NCBI RefSeq assembly: GCF_025140835.1
Contig: NZ_CP081153.1
Location: 2,046,001-2,110,000 of the forward strand
Direction of reading: 5' to 3'
Length of the DNA: 64,000 bases
From: Aliiroseovarius sp. M344
Lineage (GTDB): Bacteria; Pseudomonadota; Alphaproteobacteria; Rhodobacterales; Rhodobacteraceae
The position numbers were made by a program, and so were the translations under genes. The notes under the pieces are model-generated. The model did not search any database and had not been told where the DNA came from. It was given only the letters and a program-made list of their open reading frames with translations. Position 1 is the first letter of the stretch. Every line of letters begins with the position of its first letter. Positions 47,583 to 57,437 of this stretch are shown here, one piece after another.

Positions 47583-48734
47583 TTAGTAGACCTCGCCCTT
47601 CTTAACTTTCTTCGAGAAGGCTGTTTGACCGCCCTCTGCCAGAACCTTGGCTTGCTCTACCCAGCCGTCGCGCTCAATCCGGCCCTTGAAGGACAGTTGG
47701 TCGTCGACCCAGGCAATCTCGTCCGCGCCCCATTTGGCAATCTGGTCAAAATGCCAGAAGCCAAGGCCGTTCAGGACACCCTCAAGCTTTGGGCCAACGC
47801 CCTTGAGCTGTTTCAGGTCATCTGCGCCCGACTTGCGGGCGGCCTTCATGGTACGCGGCTTTTTCGCGGTGCCGGTGGCGGCGGGGGCCGCAGCGGCTTT
47901 TGTCGTTTTTACAGGCGCTTTCGCTGCCGTTTTCTTAGGTGCCGCCTTCTTCGCTGCTTTTTGTTGGTTAGCAGGTTTACCGCTGGCCGCAGGCTTCGGC
48001 GGTGACGCTTTTCCACTGGTGGCGTTCTTGCCCAACCATGGAGTCAGCAGGGGAACCTCGGTGCCGTCGATCCGCTTGATCGTATCACCGATATCCGTCG
48101 CCAGCTGCGCGCTTGCATTATACTGTGTTTTGCCGCTGTCATATTCTTTCAGACTGGTCAGCCCCGACAACGGTTCGGACGCATATCGCCCGTTTTGCGG
48201 GCCCGGCGTCGGAACCTTGCCCGCCGCCAATCCCTCCAGCAATTTGGTGAAGCTTTCAGTCGTCAGGTCTTCATAATAGTCTTTGCCGATCTGCGCCATC
48301 GGCGCATTGGTGCAGGATCCCAAACACTCGACCTCTTCCCAGCTGAACTTGCCGTCCGCAGATACCACATGCGGCTTGTCGGCGATCTTTTCGCGGCACA
48401 CCGCAATCAGGTCTTCCGCGCCACAAATCATGCAGGACGTGGTGCCGCAAATCTGGATATGTGCAACAGATCCAACAGGTTGCAGTTGGAACATGAAGTA
48501 GAACGAGGCCACCTCCAGCACGCGAATATCAGCCATGCCCAGCATGTCGGCCACATGCTCAATCGCGGGCTTGGTCAACCAGCCTTCCTGTTCCTGCGCC
48601 CGCCACAACAGCGGGATCACAGCCGAGGCCTGACGCCCCTCAGGATATTTCGAAATCTGCCCTTCGGCCCACGCTTGGTTTGCGGGGGTGTAAGCGAAGC
48701 TTTCAGGCTGTTCATGATAGAGACGGCGAAGCAT
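47583..48734 (-). CDS. nuoE: NADH-quinone oxidoreductase subunit E with C-terminal HhH-like extension
   Basis: NuoE holds the N1a 2Fe-2S cluster next to NuoF. The 383-residue protein begins with a normal thioredoxin-like NuoE (about 1-190), with cluster ligands in CGTTSC and CLGSC. It then extends by a linker rich in Ala, Lys and Pro and a terminal domain (about 300-383) with [22 protein letters not shown]. Standard NuoE proteins have 165-240 residues. The extension repeats the C-terminus of the next gene. A start one base before the nuoD stop couples it to nuoD. Confidence 0.95.
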   Translation of the reverse strand: MLRRLYHEQPESFAYTPANQAWAEGQISKYPEGRQASAVIPLLWRAQEQEGWLTKPAIEHVADMLGMADIRVLEVASFYFMFQLQPVGSVAHIQICGTTSCMICGAEDLIAVCREKIADKPHVVSADGKFSWEEVECLGSCTNAPMAQIGKDYYEDLTTESFTKLLEGLAAGKVPTPGPQNGRYASEPLSGLTSLKEYDSGKTQYNASAQLATDIGDTIKRIDGTEVPLLTPWLGKNATSGKASPPKPAASGKPANQQKAAKKAAPKKTAAKAPVKTTKAAAAPAATGTAKKPRTMKAARKSGADDLKQLKGVGPKLEGVLNGLGFWHFDQIAKWGADEIAWVDDQLSFKGRIERDGWVEQAKVLAEGGQTAFSKKVKKGEVY

Positions 48735-49957
48735 TAGCGGTCGATCTCCCCAAACACGACGTCCATGGTGCCGATGATGGCGGCGACGTCGGCCAGTTGG
48801 TGGCCACCGGCCACGTGGTCCATAGCTTGAAGGTGCAAATATCCCGGCGCGCGGATCTTGGCGCGGTAGGGTTTGTTCGACCCGTCCGACACCAGATAGA
48901 CGCCAAATTCGCCTTTGGGGGCCTCAACCGCGGCGTAAACCTCGCCGGCGGGCACCTTGAAACCTTCGGTGTAGAGTTTGAAGTGGTGGATCAGGCTCTC
49001 CATCGAGCGCTTCATATCCCCACGGGACGGCGGCGACAGCTTGCCGCGCGCCATAACTTCGCCCTGCCCGTCTGGCGCGCGCAGTTTCGCAATGGCCTGA
49101 TGCATGATCTTCAGCGACTGGCGCATTTCTTCCATGCGGACAAGATAGCGATCATAGCAATCGCCGTTTTTACCAACCGGGATTTGGAATTCAAACTCGT
49201 CATAGCATTCATAGGGCTGCGCGCGACGCAGGTCCCACGCAAACCCGGATCCGCGAACCATCACGCCCGAGAAGCCCCAGTTCAGGATGTCTTCTTCGGT
49301 CACGATGCCGATATCGGCGTTGCGCTGTTTGAAGATGCGGTTTTCGGTTAGCAGGCCGTCGATATCTGCAATCTTGGCCGGGAATTCATTGGCCCATGTC
49401 TCGATATCGTCGATCAGCTCGGGTGGCAGGTCCTGGTGAACGCCGCCGGGACGGAAATAATTCGCATGCAAACGGGCCCCGCAAGCGCGTTCGTAGAAGA
49501 TCATCAGCTTCTCGCGCTCTTCAAAACCCCAAAGCGGAGGGGTCAGCGCGCCAACATCCATCGCCTGTGTTGTGATATTCAGAAGGTGGTTCAGGATGCG
49601 GCCGATCTCTGAAAAGAGCACGCGGATCAGCGAGCCACGGCGGGGCACGTCCACACCGCACAGCTTTTCAATCGCCAGACACCAGGCGTGTTCCTGGTTC
49701 ATCGGCGCCACGTAATCCAGCCGGTCGAAATAGGGCAGGTTTTGCAGATAGGTGCGGCTCTCCATCAACTTTTCGGTGCCGCGGTGCAAAAGGCCGATAT
49801 GCGGGTCAGCGCGTTCGACAATCTCTCCGTCCAGCTCCAACACCATACGCAGCACGCCGTGGGCGGCCGGGTGTTGTGGGCCGAAGTTGATGTTGAAATT
49901 GCGGATCTTCTGTTCGCCGGTCAGGGCGTCGTTGAAATCCTTGGATCCGTCCATCAT
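48734..49957 (-). CDS. nuoD: NADH-quinone oxidoreductase subunit D
   Basis: NuoD is the 49-kDa-type subunit that forms the quinone pocket with NuoB. The 407-residue protein has [14 protein letters not shown] near the N-terminus, the GVDVPRRG and [16 protein letters not shown] signatures and a C-terminal [15 protein letters not shown] 49957 overlaps the stop of the sulfotransferase gene by 4 bp (ATGA); the second ATG three bases later is an alternative. Confidence 0.97.
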   Translation of the reverse strand: MMDGSKDFNDALTGEQKIRNFNINFGPQHPAAHGVLRMVLELDGEIVERADPHIGLLHRGTEKLMESRTYLQNLPYFDRLDYVAPMNQEHAWCLAIEKLCGVDVPRRGSLIRVLFSEIGRILNHLLNITTQAMDVGALTPPLWGFEEREKLMIFYERACGARLHANYFRPGGVHQDLPPELIDDIETWANEFPAKIADIDGLLTENRIFKQRNADIGIVTEEDILNWGFSGVMVRGSGFAWDLRRAQPYECYDEFEFQIPVGKNGDCYDRYLVRMEEMRQSLKIMHQAIAKLRAPDGQGEVMARGKLSPPSRGDMKRSMESLIHHFKLYTEGFKVPAGEVYAAVEAPKGEFGVYLVSDGSNKPYRAKIRAPGYLHLQAMDHVAGGHQLADVAAIIGTMDVVFGEIDR

Positions 49958-50793
49958 GCGCTCACCATCTTCTGGGTCCATTCCGACGGAAGCTCACCCA
50001 TGAACTTCTCGACGAAATTGTATTGCGGTTTAAGGGCTGCCTGAAGTTGGGCGCGTTGGCCCATCGGCAGGTCGGCTTTCATGCTTTGATGCACCACACG
50101 GTCAAACGATGCGGGCTGGGGTGTGATCCCCAAAAACGCGCACAGTCGTTCGATCGCGTCGGGTGTGAACAACCGTTCGTAAAATTCAATATGCAGCGCC
50201 TCGCGCGGGATCGCGCGGGTCAGCCGGTTCAGCGTGCGGCGATAGTTTGACCGATCCAGAATGTTGTCCGCCGTGCCGTTCAGCACACCATCAACCTTCG
50301 CATCCAGCGACGACACGTTAGTGCCCGCCATCATACGGATATTTGACCAAACACGTTCAACAGGATCGCGCATCAGATAGACAAACCGCACCTTGTCGGT
50401 CAGCGCCGCCATGGTTTTTATCGATTTTTCTTTCAGCAAGCCATAAGCCGGGGTGAAGTCGCCAATCACGCGGGCTTTGGCGCCGCCGTCCTGCACATAA
50501 CGCAAATAGGCCGCGTCATCCCGCGTCTTGCCATCAAACACCGACAGCCAGCGCTCCAGATCCGCGATAAGCCGTTTCTGCCAAGCGGTCGGCTTGTCTT
50601 TGCGGGCAGCCTCAAGACGGGTCTGCGCCTGCTGGCGATAGAAATCGCCCGTGCCCTGCTCCAACGCGTCGAAGTAGTGCAATTCCTTCATCGCCGGAAG
50701 ATGACACTCCCGGTGGCCCGACAGGTAATCGAACAGCCAGCTTGTGCCAGCCTTCGTTGCCCCAAGGCAGAATATGAAGGTTTGCCCGCTCAT
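49954..50793 (-). CDS. PAPS-dependent sulfotransferase domain protein inside nuo operon
   Basis: The 279-residue protein has the sulfotransferase fold signatures: the 5'-phosphosulfate-binding loop [10 protein letters not shown] (11-20) and the 3'-phosphate-binding [10 protein letters not shown] (142-151). The acceptor is unknown; relatives modify carbohydrates, lipids or small molecules. It starts 5 bp after nuoC and overlaps nuoD by 4 bp, so it is translated as part of the operon. Codon usage does not obviously differ. A link to complex I is not implied by family knowledge. Confidence 0.9.
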   Translation of the reverse strand: MSGQTFIFCLGATKAGTSWLFDYLSGHRECHLPAMKELHYFDALEQGTGDFYRQQAQTRLEAARKDKPTAWQKRLIADLERWLSVFDGKTRDDAAYLRYVQDGGAKARVIGDFTPAYGLLKEKSIKTMAALTDKVRFVYLMRDPVERVWSNIRMMAGTNVSSLDAKVDGVLNGTADNILDRSNYRRTLNRLTRAIPREALHIEFYERLFTPDAIERLCAFLGITPQPASFDRVVHQSMKADLPMGQRAQLQAALKPQYNFVEKFMGELPSEWTQKMVSA

Positions 50794-50798
50794 CTGGT

Positions 50799-51410
50799 TC
50801 AGCCTTTGGCCTCGTCAGATTTCTCGTCACCCGGAAGGATGTAGTTGGCCCCTTCCCACGGCGACATAAAGTCGAACTGGCGATACTCCTGAGTCAGTGA
50901 CACGGGTTCGTACACCACGCGTTTCTCGACCTCGTCATAGCGCACTTCGGTATAGCCCGTTGTCGGGAAATCCTTGCGCAGCGGGTGGCCGCGAAAACCG
51001 TAATCTGTCAAGATGCGGCGCAGGTCCGGATGGCCAGAAAACAGAATGCCAAACATGTCAAAGACTTCACGCTCGAACCAACCAGCCGAGGGATGAACCT
51101 CGGTGATCGACGGCACCATGTCGTCTTCGCGCACAGCGACTTTCACGCGAACGCGCTGGTTCGTGTACATCGACAGGAAATGGTAAACCATGTCGAAGCG
51201 CGCTTCCCGCGATGGATAGTCAACCGCTGTGATATCCACCAATGACGAGAATTTGCAGGTCTTGTCGGTTTTCAGAAAGTCGATGAAAGACGGGATGGCG
51301 GACAACGGCACATTGACCGTCAGTTCGCCGAAAGCGATGTCCCAACTCAGAACGCAATCAGGGCGTTTGATTTCCAGAAGGGCACCAAGTTCTTTCAGGG
51401 CGTCACTCAT
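50799..51410 (-). CDS. nuoC: NADH-quinone oxidoreductase subunit C
   Basis: NuoC is the 30-kDa-type peripheral subunit of complex I. The 203-residue protein has the signature [37 protein letters not shown]. It is separate from NuoD here, unlike the fused form in enterobacteria. The start lies 3 bp after nuoB. Confidence 0.97.
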   Translation of the reverse strand: MSDALKELGALLEIKRPDCVLSWDIAFGELTVNVPLSAIPSFIDFLKTDKTCKFSSLVDITAVDYPSREARFDMVYHFLSMYTNQRVRVKVAVREDDMVPSITEVHPSAGWFEREVFDMFGILFSGHPDLRRILTDYGFRGHPLRKDFPTTGYTEVRYDEVEKRVVYEPVSLTQEYRQFDFMSPWEGANYILPGDEKSDEAKG

Positions 51411-51413
51411 CGC

Positions 51414-51947
51414 TTACCTCACAATCGTGCCGGTGCGGCGGATTTTGCGTTGCAGTTGCAGAATGCCATACACAAGCGCCTCGGCGGTCGGGGGGCAACC
51501 AGGGACATAGATGTCCACGGGCACGATCCTGTCACAGCCGCGCACCACCGAATAGGAATAGTGGTAATAGCCGCCACCATTGGCACATGACCCCATCGAG
51601 ATCACATAGCGCGGATCGGGCATCTGGTCATACACCTTGCGCAGCGCCGGAGCCATCTTGTTGGTCAGTGTGCCGGCGACAATCATTACGTCCGATTGGC
51701 GTGGGGAAGCGCGCGGCGCAACGCCGTAACGCTCAAGGTCATAGCGCGGCATGGACGCATGCATCATCTCAACCGCACAGCAGGCCAGACCAAAGGTCAT
51801 CCAGTGCAGCGAACCGGTGCGCGCCCAGTTGATGATGTCATCTGTGGTGGTCAGCAAAAAGCCTTTATCGGCCAGTTGATCGTTCAAAAGGCGCGTACCA
51901 TGCTCGCGGTCGCCTTGTGCCGTGTTGGCTCCAGTCATCACTCCCAT
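51414..51947 (-). CDS. nuoB: NADH-quinone oxidoreductase subunit B
   Basis: NuoB holds the terminal N2 4Fe-4S cluster that reduces quinone. The 177-residue protein has the Cys ligands in [20 protein letters not shown] and [10 protein letters not shown] choose ATG 51947 (GGGGCG upstream, 10-bp overlap with nuoA); ATG 51938, overlapping the nuoA stop by one base, is an alternative. Confidence 0.96.
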   Translation of the reverse strand: MGVMTGANTAQGDREHGTRLLNDQLADKGFLLTTTDDIINWARTGSLHWMTFGLACCAVEMMHASMPRYDLERYGVAPRASPRQSDVMIVAGTLTNKMAPALRKVYDQMPDPRYVISMGSCANGGGYYHYSYSVVRGCDRIVPVDIYVPGCPPTAEALVYGILQLQRKIRRTGTIVR

Positions 51948-52303
51948 TCGAGCGCCCCTTTTTTCCACTCATATGCAAAGCCGATCGTCAGAACGGCCAA
52001 GAATACCATCATCGACCAGAACCCGACCAACCCGACATCCTTGAAGGCCACGGCCCATGGGAACAGGAAGGCAATCTCCAGATCGAAGATAATGAACAGG
52101 ATCGACACCAGATAGAACCGAACATCGAACTTCATCCGCGCATCATCAAAAGCGTTGAACCCGCATTCGTAAGCGCTGAGTTTTTCGGGGTCGGGATTGC
52201 GCACTGCCAACACAACGGCTGCAAGGATCAGAACAAGTCCGATAACAATGGCTAATCCAAGGAAAATGATAATGGGGAGATATTCTCTGAGAAGGTCTTC
52301 CAC
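51938..52303 (-). CDS. nuoA: NADH-quinone oxidoreductase subunit A
   Basis: NuoA is a small complex I membrane subunit near the quinone site. The 121-residue protein has three helices and the signature [32 protein letters not shown]. The start is the GTG at 52303 (GTG GAA GAC), six bases after AAGGAG; the longer frame to 52378 would give an unusual charged extension. It is the first gene of the nuo operon. Confidence 0.95.
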   Translation of the reverse strand: MEDLLREYLPIIIFLGLAIVIGLVLILAAVVLAVRNPDPEKLSAYECGFNAFDDARMKFDVRFYLVSILFIIFDLEIAFLFPWAVAFKDVGLVGFWSMMVFLAVLTIGFAYEWKKGALEWE

Positions 52304-52664
52304 GTACGGCTCCTTTGAACGGTTTACCCGTCTGTCGCTAGCTATCAGCGGTTTACCTTTGCGTGTTCGCAGGGTCAACCAAGAGCCGCTCGCATTCCGG
52401 TTTATGAATGCTTGCGCAAAACACGCGACTGGCGGGCCAGTATACCGTTGTTTGCAAGGGTTTTCGGCACAGGTTAAGCATTTTGCGGGCGCAGAATTTC
52501 CTCACTTGTTAACCAAAAAACCATCGCATTTTGCCGTCGCGCAGCAAAAGGTAGCCAAAACTGGCCAGAAAAAAGAGACTCACCCACTTGAAAATGCAGG
52601 TGGCCATTCTAATCGGGAAAGGTGGGGCAAGGCCCGGCGACACCCGCCGGGTCCTGCGGTCAGG
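52304..52664. other. Intergenic region in front of the nuo operon
   Basis: The 361 bp between nuoA and the end of the leucine operon hold no gene I can support. On the minus strand TTGACC (52373-52378 as GGTCAA) lies 17 bp from TAAACC (52350-52355 as GGTTTA), a possible but weak promoter. A GC-rich hairpin at 52631-52654 follows the liuC gene. The 8-mer GGTTTACC occurs twice (52321, 52350). Confidence 0.4.
52631..52654 (-). terminator. GC-rich hairpin downstream of the leucine operon
   Basis: GGCCCGGCG (52631-52639) pairs with CGCCGGGTCC (52645-52654) with one bulged T. It lies 11 bp beyond the liuC stop. There is no strong T-run, so its efficiency as terminator is unclear. Confidence 0.5.
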
Positions 52665-53447
52665 TCAGGCCCAGCTGGGCTTGCGTTTGTCGAAGAAGGC
52701 GGCGATGCCTTCCTGCGCTTCGGCACTTTCCCAGCGGGCGACCAGACCGGCGATGGTCTCGTCGATGATCGCCTCAGAGATGGGCGGGCCAAGCCGGCGG
52801 GCCAGGGCTTTGGCCTCTGCCACCGCGCCGGGGGCGACGGACAGGTAAGGCGTCACTTCGGCCTCAACCGCAGCGTCCAGATCATCCGGGGCAACCGCTT
52901 TGGCCAAAAGGCCCAGCGTCACCGCTTCATCCGCGTCAAAGATGCGTGCCGACATGAACACTCGGCGGGCCATTGCTTCGCCCAAACGGGCCAGAACATA
53001 AGGGCCAATGGTGGCTGGGATCAGGCCCAGCCGGGTTTCGGTCAGGCCAAATTTGGCCCCGGTCACACCGATGGATACATCCGAAACCGACGCCATCCCG
53101 ACCCCGCCGCCAAACGCTTGCCCCTGCACCTTCGCAATCAAGGGCTTGGGCATTTCATTCAACGTATTCAACATTATAGCCAGCTTTTTAGCCTCGACCC
53201 CGCGCGTCACAGGATCTGCCGCCATCTGGTCCTGCATCCAGCGCAGATCCCCCCCGGCACAGAAGCTTTTGCCCGCGCCTGTCAGGATCACCACACGCAC
53301 CGCATCGTCTGCGCCCAGCGCATGGGCTGCATCTGTCAGGTCTTCAATCATCTGGGCTGACAGGGCGTTGTGCTTGTCGGCCCGATCCAGCAGCAGTGTC
53401 GCGACACCACGTTCGTCGGTGGTGATGGAAATCGTTTCGTAACCCAT
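52665..53447 (-). CDS. liuC: Enoyl-CoA hydratase family, probable 3-methylglutaconyl-CoA hydratase
   Basis: The enzyme would hydrate 3-methylglutaconyl-CoA to HMG-CoA in leucine breakdown. The 260-residue crotonase-fold protein has the oxyanion-hole motifs GAGKSFCAGGDL and AFGGGVGMAS and the conserved Glu region LGLIPATIGPYV. Assignment to this step rests on its position after hmgL in the operon. ATG 53447 has GGGGAG upstream; a GTG two codons earlier is possible. Confidence 0.88.
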   Translation of the reverse strand: MGYETISITTDERGVATLLLDRADKHNALSAQMIEDLTDAAHALGADDAVRVVILTGAGKSFCAGGDLRWMQDQMAADPVTRGVEAKKLAIMLNTLNEMPKPLIAKVQGQAFGGGVGMASVSDVSIGVTGAKFGLTETRLGLIPATIGPYVLARLGEAMARRVFMSARIFDADEAVTLGLLAKAVAPDDLDAAVEAEVTPYLSVAPGAVAEAKALARRLGPPISEAIIDETIAGLVARWESAEAQEGIAAFFDKRKPSWA

Positions 53448-53449
53448 GG

Positions 53450-54313
53450 TCACTCCCCTGCCCGCATCTGCCGCGCCATTTGTGCGGCCTTGTTTAGAAT
53501 TTCCCGGTCCAACCCGGTGGTGAAACCCAGCGACGTCACGCGATCATGCACCGCTTCGGTTGCCACGTTTCCTTGTGCGCCGGGGGCATAGGGGCAACCG
53601 CCCAACCCCCCCACAGCGGCATCAAAAACGCGAAGGCCCTTTTTCAACGAAACCTCGATATTGTCGCAGGCCCGGCCAGACGTGTCGTGATAATGGCCCG
53701 CGAACATGTCCGGACCCGCCACGCCAAGCACAGCGTCCAGCATCGCGTCGGTTGTTTCAGGCGTCGCCTGCCCAATCGTGTCGCCCAGCGAGATTTCATA
53801 GCACCCCATGGCGATCAGTTGTTCGGCCACCCAAGCCACCTTGTCGGGCGGCGTCGGTCCGTCATATGGGCAGTCCGTCACGCAGGAAATATAACCGCGC
53901 ATCATAATCCCCGCCTCGGCCGCGGCATCGGCCACGGGCTGAAAGCGTTCAAGGCTTTCAGCAATGGTGCAATTGATGTTGGCCTTGGAAAACCCTTCTG
54001 ACGCCGATCCGAAAATGGCAATCTCGTCCGCCTTGGCCGCCACTGCTCCTTCGAACCCGCGCAGGTTTGGCGTCAGCGCGGCATAGGAGACATCTTTGGC
54101 CCGCGTGATCCCGGCCAACACATCCGCTGAATCCGCCATTTGTGGCACCCATTTGGGGCTGACGAAGCTCGCGACCTCGATCCGCTTGAAACCCGCACCG
54201 GACAGAAGATCGACCAGCGCGATCTTCTCGGCGGTCGGGATCTGACGTTTCTCATTCTGCAGCCCGTCGCGCGGGCCGACTTCGAAAATCTCGACATAAT
54301 CCAAGGCGGTCAC
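53450..54313 (-). CDS. liuE: Hydroxymethylglutaryl-CoA lyase
   Basis: This enzyme (also called HmgL/MvaB) cleaves HMG-CoA to acetoacetate and acetyl-CoA, the last step of leucine degradation. The 287-residue TIM-barrel protein has GPRDGLQNE with catalytic Arg and Asp, metal-binding His in GHYHDT and the active-site Cys in GGLGGCPYAPGAQGN. It overlaps the upstream GST gene by 4 bp. Confidence 0.95.
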   Translation of the reverse strand: MTALDYVEIFEVGPRDGLQNEKRQIPTAEKIALVDLLSGAGFKRIEVASFVSPKWVPQMADSADVLAGITRAKDVSYAALTPNLRGFEGAVAAKADEIAIFGSASEGFSKANINCTIAESLERFQPVADAAAEAGIMMRGYISCVTDCPYDGPTPPDKVAWVAEQLIAMGCYEISLGDTIGQATPETTDAMLDAVLGVAGPDMFAGHYHDTSGRACDNIEVSLKKGLRVFDAAVGGLGGCPYAPGAQGNVATEAVHDRVTSLGFTTGLDREILNKAAQMARQMRAGE

Positions 54314-54987
54314 TCCTCTGGAACCGGATAGAATTCTTGTTGATAGAACCGTTGCTCGCCCTCACGCTCCACGACGCGCTGATAGGATGGCATCGCTTCG
54401 ATCCGCGCCTTGTAAGCCAGGATGTTCGGGAACTCGTCCAGCTTCACATAGTAGGGCACAGCGAACAGGTTAAAGCCCAACATGATGTCGGCGCCCGAGA
54501 AGCCGTGGTCCAGCAACCAATCGCGACCGTCCAGCCGCGCCTCAAGCCCAACAAGCGTATGACGCAACCGGGCTACGTTCAGCTTGATCACAATCGGGCT
54601 TGGTTTCGCAGGCGGCCGCAGAAACACCATTTGCAGGTTCAACTGCTCGATCAGGCTGGCCATGGTCTCGGAATAGTGGATCCATTGCAGATAATCGGTT
54701 CGCTCAGCCCCGCCCGGTGCGATACCCAGTTCGGGGGCGAATTCCTCGATCAGATACTGAACGATGGCGCCGCTTTCACTGATCCGCTTGGTGCCGATTT
54801 CCAAGGCCGGCACCCGCGACGCGGTCGAGACTTTGGGCAAGTCGCCTTCGTACATCTGCTTTGAGCCTATCTGGTATTCCACAACCTCAAGAGTTCGACC
54901 CAGCTTTTCTTCCAGTCCAATCTCTTCGATCAGCCAAAGAACCCGGATCGAGCGGGCGTATTGAACATGATGCAGACGGAAGGTCAT
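54310..54987 (-). CDS. Glutathione S-transferase family protein
   Basis: The 225-residue cytoplasmic protein has a thioredoxin-like N-terminal domain with the glutathione-binding strand VSTASRVPALEIGTKRISESGAIVQYL and an all-helical C-terminal domain. The substrate is unknown. Its overlaps with mccA and hmgL put it in the leucine operon, so it may protect against or process a reactive acyl-CoA intermediate; this is inference from position only. Confidence 0.88.
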   Translation of the reverse strand: MTFRLHHVQYARSIRVLWLIEEIGLEEKLGRTLEVVEYQIGSKQMYEGDLPKVSTASRVPALEIGTKRISESGAIVQYLIEEFAPELGIAPGGAERTDYLQWIHYSETMASLIEQLNLQMVFLRPPAKPSPIVIKLNVARLRHTLVGLEARLDGRDWLLDHGFSGADIMLGFNLFAVPYYVKLDEFPNILAYKARIEAMPSYQRVVEREGEQRFYQQEFYPVPEE

Positions 54988-56927
54988 CAGCTTTCCTCTT
55001 CTTCTTCCTCAAGACGCACAAGCGGCGCGCCCGCCTCGACCTGATCGCCATCGGCGACCAGCACCTCGGCGACGACACCATCGCGCGCGGCGGTCAGGCT
55101 GTGTTCCATCTTCATGGCTTCCAAAATGGCCAACCGGTCGCCCTGCTTGACCTCTTGGCCCGCCTTCGCAAAGACGGCCTTAACCAGACCCGGCATCGGC
55201 GCCTCGACCACGCCTGCGCCAGCCCCTGCGCCCGCATCTTGGTCCAACGGGTCAACCACGTGGAACTCCAACCCGGACTGTGCAAAGACGGTCACGACGT
55301 TGCCAGCCTTAGCGACGCGCGGGCCACGGTCGCCGCCCATCTTCCATTGGCCGTTAAGGCATGTGGCCTCGATGCTGTCCTCGCCGACGGTGATCACATG
55401 ACGGTCAGCCCCATAAGAAGTCACGACAACCTCATACGTATCTTCGGCATGGGTCAGGGTCACAAAGTGGTTCAATCCGCCCCACAGGGTAAAGCCCGAG
55501 CCTTCGCGTTTCAAAAGCCCCAGCGCGCACAGCGCGGCCGCTCCGATATCAGCCATGCTTGGGCCGGGATCGGCGGTCAAAGCCTCTAGATCCCGTTCAA
55601 TCAGGCCAGTATCGACTTCGCCTGCCGCAAAGCCTTCGTGACGAGTCAGCGCGCCCAGAAAGGCAAGGTTTGTCACCGACCCCGCAACTTCCGTATGCGT
55701 CAGGGCCGAGGACATCTGGCGCAATGCCGCCGCCCGTGACCCGGCATGGACAGTGATTTTGGCGATCATCGGATCATAGAACGGGCTGATCGTGTCGCCT
55801 GCCCCGACGCCGGTATCGGCCCGTGCGCCGTCTGGGAATTTCAGGTGCGTCAGCGTGCCCGTGGCCGGCAAGAAGCCCTTGGGCACATCCTCTGCATAAA
55901 GCCGCGCCTCAAAAGAATGACCGTTGATGGTCAGCTCGTCCTGCTGCTTAGGAAGCCCCTCACCCGAGGCGACACGCAACTGCCATTCGACCAGATCAAC
56001 GCCGGTGATGGCTTCGGTCACGGGGTGTTCCACCTGCAAGCGGGTGTTCATTTCCATGAACCAGAACCCGTCCGTGCGCAGCCCGTTAGCCCCGTCTACG
56101 ATAAACTCCACAGTGCCCGCACCCTTGTAACCGATGGCTTCGGCTGCGCGAACGCCCGCCATGCCCATCGCCTCGCGGACGTCTTCGGTCATGCCCGGCG
56201 CGGGCGCTTCCTCGATCACTTTCTGGTGGCGACGTTGCAGCGAGCAGTCGCGTTCAAACAGGTGCACCGCGTGCTTTCCGTCGCCAAATACCTGCACCTC
56301 GATATGGCGCGGCGACAGGATGTATTTCTCGACCAGCACATCCGCATTGCCAAAAGCGGTTTTTGCCTCGCCCTGAGCCGACGCCAGCGCGTCTGCGAAA
56401 TCTTTGGGGTCATCGACGCGGCGCATGCCCTTACCGCCGCCGCCCGCCACGGCCTTGATCAACACCGGATAGCCCATATTGTCAGCTTCGGACGCCAGCA
56501 ACGCCGGGTCCTGATCGGCACCGTGATAGCCGGGCACGACCGGCACGCCGGCCTCGACCATCAGCTTTTTGGCCGCATCTTTCAGACCCATCTTGCGGAT
56601 CGCATCCGAGGACGGCCCGATAAAGACCAAGCCCGCTTTTTCCACGGCATCCACGAAGTCCGGGTTTTCCGACAGGAAACCATAGCCGGGATGGATCGCC
56701 TGCGCGCCGGTGTCCAGCGCCGCCTGAATGATCACATCGCCCTTCAGATAGGACTGCGCGGGTTGCGGCGGGCCGATATGCACCGCCTCATCCGCCATCT
56801 TCACATGGCGTGCGGCCGCATCGGCGTCGGAATAGACCGCCACTGTGGCCACCCCCAGCTTGCGGGCCGTATCAATCACGCGGCAAGCGATTTCGCCCCG
56901 GTTTGCAATCAGGATCTTCGTGAACAT
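54987..56927 (-). CDS. liuD: 3-methylcrotonyl-CoA carboxylase biotin-containing (alpha) subunit
   Basis: This subunit (MccA) carries biotin and carboxylates it with ATP and bicarbonate. The 646-residue protein has biotin carboxylase motifs (FTKILIANRGEIACRV, GGGGKGMRRV, EMNTRLQVEHPVTE) and a biotinyl domain at the C-terminus with the lysine in EAMKMEHS. The length fits MCC and propionyl-CoA carboxylase alpha; operon context with ivd and hmgL supports MCC. ATG 56927 is chosen; the longer frame adds an unrelated leader. It needs biotinylation by BirA. Confidence 0.94.
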   Translation of the reverse strand: MFTKILIANRGEIACRVIDTARKLGVATVAVYSDADAAARHVKMADEAVHIGPPQPAQSYLKGDVIIQAALDTGAQAIHPGYGFLSENPDFVDAVEKAGLVFIGPSSDAIRKMGLKDAAKKLMVEAGVPVVPGYHGADQDPALLASEADNMGYPVLIKAVAGGGGKGMRRVDDPKDFADALASAQGEAKTAFGNADVLVEKYILSPRHIEVQVFGDGKHAVHLFERDCSLQRRHQKVIEEAPAPGMTEDVREAMGMAGVRAAEAIGYKGAGTVEFIVDGANGLRTDGFWFMEMNTRLQVEHPVTEAITGVDLVEWQLRVASGEGLPKQQDELTINGHSFEARLYAEDVPKGFLPATGTLTHLKFPDGARADTGVGAGDTISPFYDPMIAKITVHAGSRAAALRQMSSALTHTEVAGSVTNLAFLGALTRHEGFAAGEVDTGLIERDLEALTADPGPSMADIGAAALCALGLLKREGSGFTLWGGLNHFVTLTHAEDTYEVVVTSYGADRHVITVGEDSIEATCLNGQWKMGGDRGPRVAKAGNVVTVFAQSGLEFHVVDPLDQDAGAGAGAGVVEAPMPGLVKAVFAKAGQEVKQGDRLAILEAMKMEHSLTAARDGVVAEVLVADGDQVEAGAPLVRLEEEEEES

Positions 56928-56993
56928 CTGTGTTCCTCCTTCGGGTGGGACCATAGTCCCGGCATCTTGAGCACCCAGGGGCGCAGTAATTTA

Positions 56994-57434
56994 TTAACCG
57001 TTCAGGCGGTCGCACCAGTTGATGCGCGCGCCGGTGCGATAGGCGACAGCCAGCCCATCCTTGATCAACGTCTCGCCAACGTCGCGACCATTTGCAGACA
57101 GGCGCACCAGCTCGCGGCCAAATTTGTCGTGCCCCTCATGGCGCATCGTGATCTCGGCCCCTTTGACGATCTGGCGCAGACGGTCCGTAGCCCGGTCGCC
57201 CAGCGCCTTTTCTTGGGCGCATCCCGGCTCTTTTGTCTCGGGCGTATCAAACCCCACCAAACGCGCGGTGCGCTTGCCAGTTGGGCATTTCAGCTCGACC
57301 GTGTCTCCGTCATAGACATAGCCAAGCTGGCAGCCATCAATCGCACTGGTCCGCGGCACGGGCGCGATACGCTCGGCCAGCGAATAGAGGACCAGAAGGG
57401 TCAACCCGCAATACATGACGAGGTTCGTATCCAC
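56994..57434 (-). CDS. Thermonuclease-like (SNase) protein
   Basis: The 146-residue protein has an N-terminal membrane or signal segment (about 1-20, LVMYCGLTLLVLYSLAERI) and a staphylococcal-nuclease fold with YVYDGDTVEL, ARLVGFDTPET and DKFGRELVRL, which contain the catalytic Asp, Arg and Glu. It is therefore likely secreted or periplasmic-facing. It lies between mccB (3-bp gap) and mccA. The reason for a nuclease in this operon is unclear. Confidence 0.88.
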   Translation of the reverse strand: MDTNLVMYCGLTLLVLYSLAERIAPVPRTSAIDGCQLGYVYDGDTVELKCPTGKRTARLVGFDTPETKEPGCAQEKALGDRATDRLRQIVKGAEITMRHEGHDKFGRELVRLSANGRDVGETLIKDGLAVAYRTGARINWCDRLNG

Positions 57435-57437
57435 CGC

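Noticed and set aside
52350..52378. nuo promoter as a firm call
   Set aside because: The -35 is good but the -10 (TAAACC) is poor; other weak candidates exist in the same region, so it is only mentioned under the intergenic entry.
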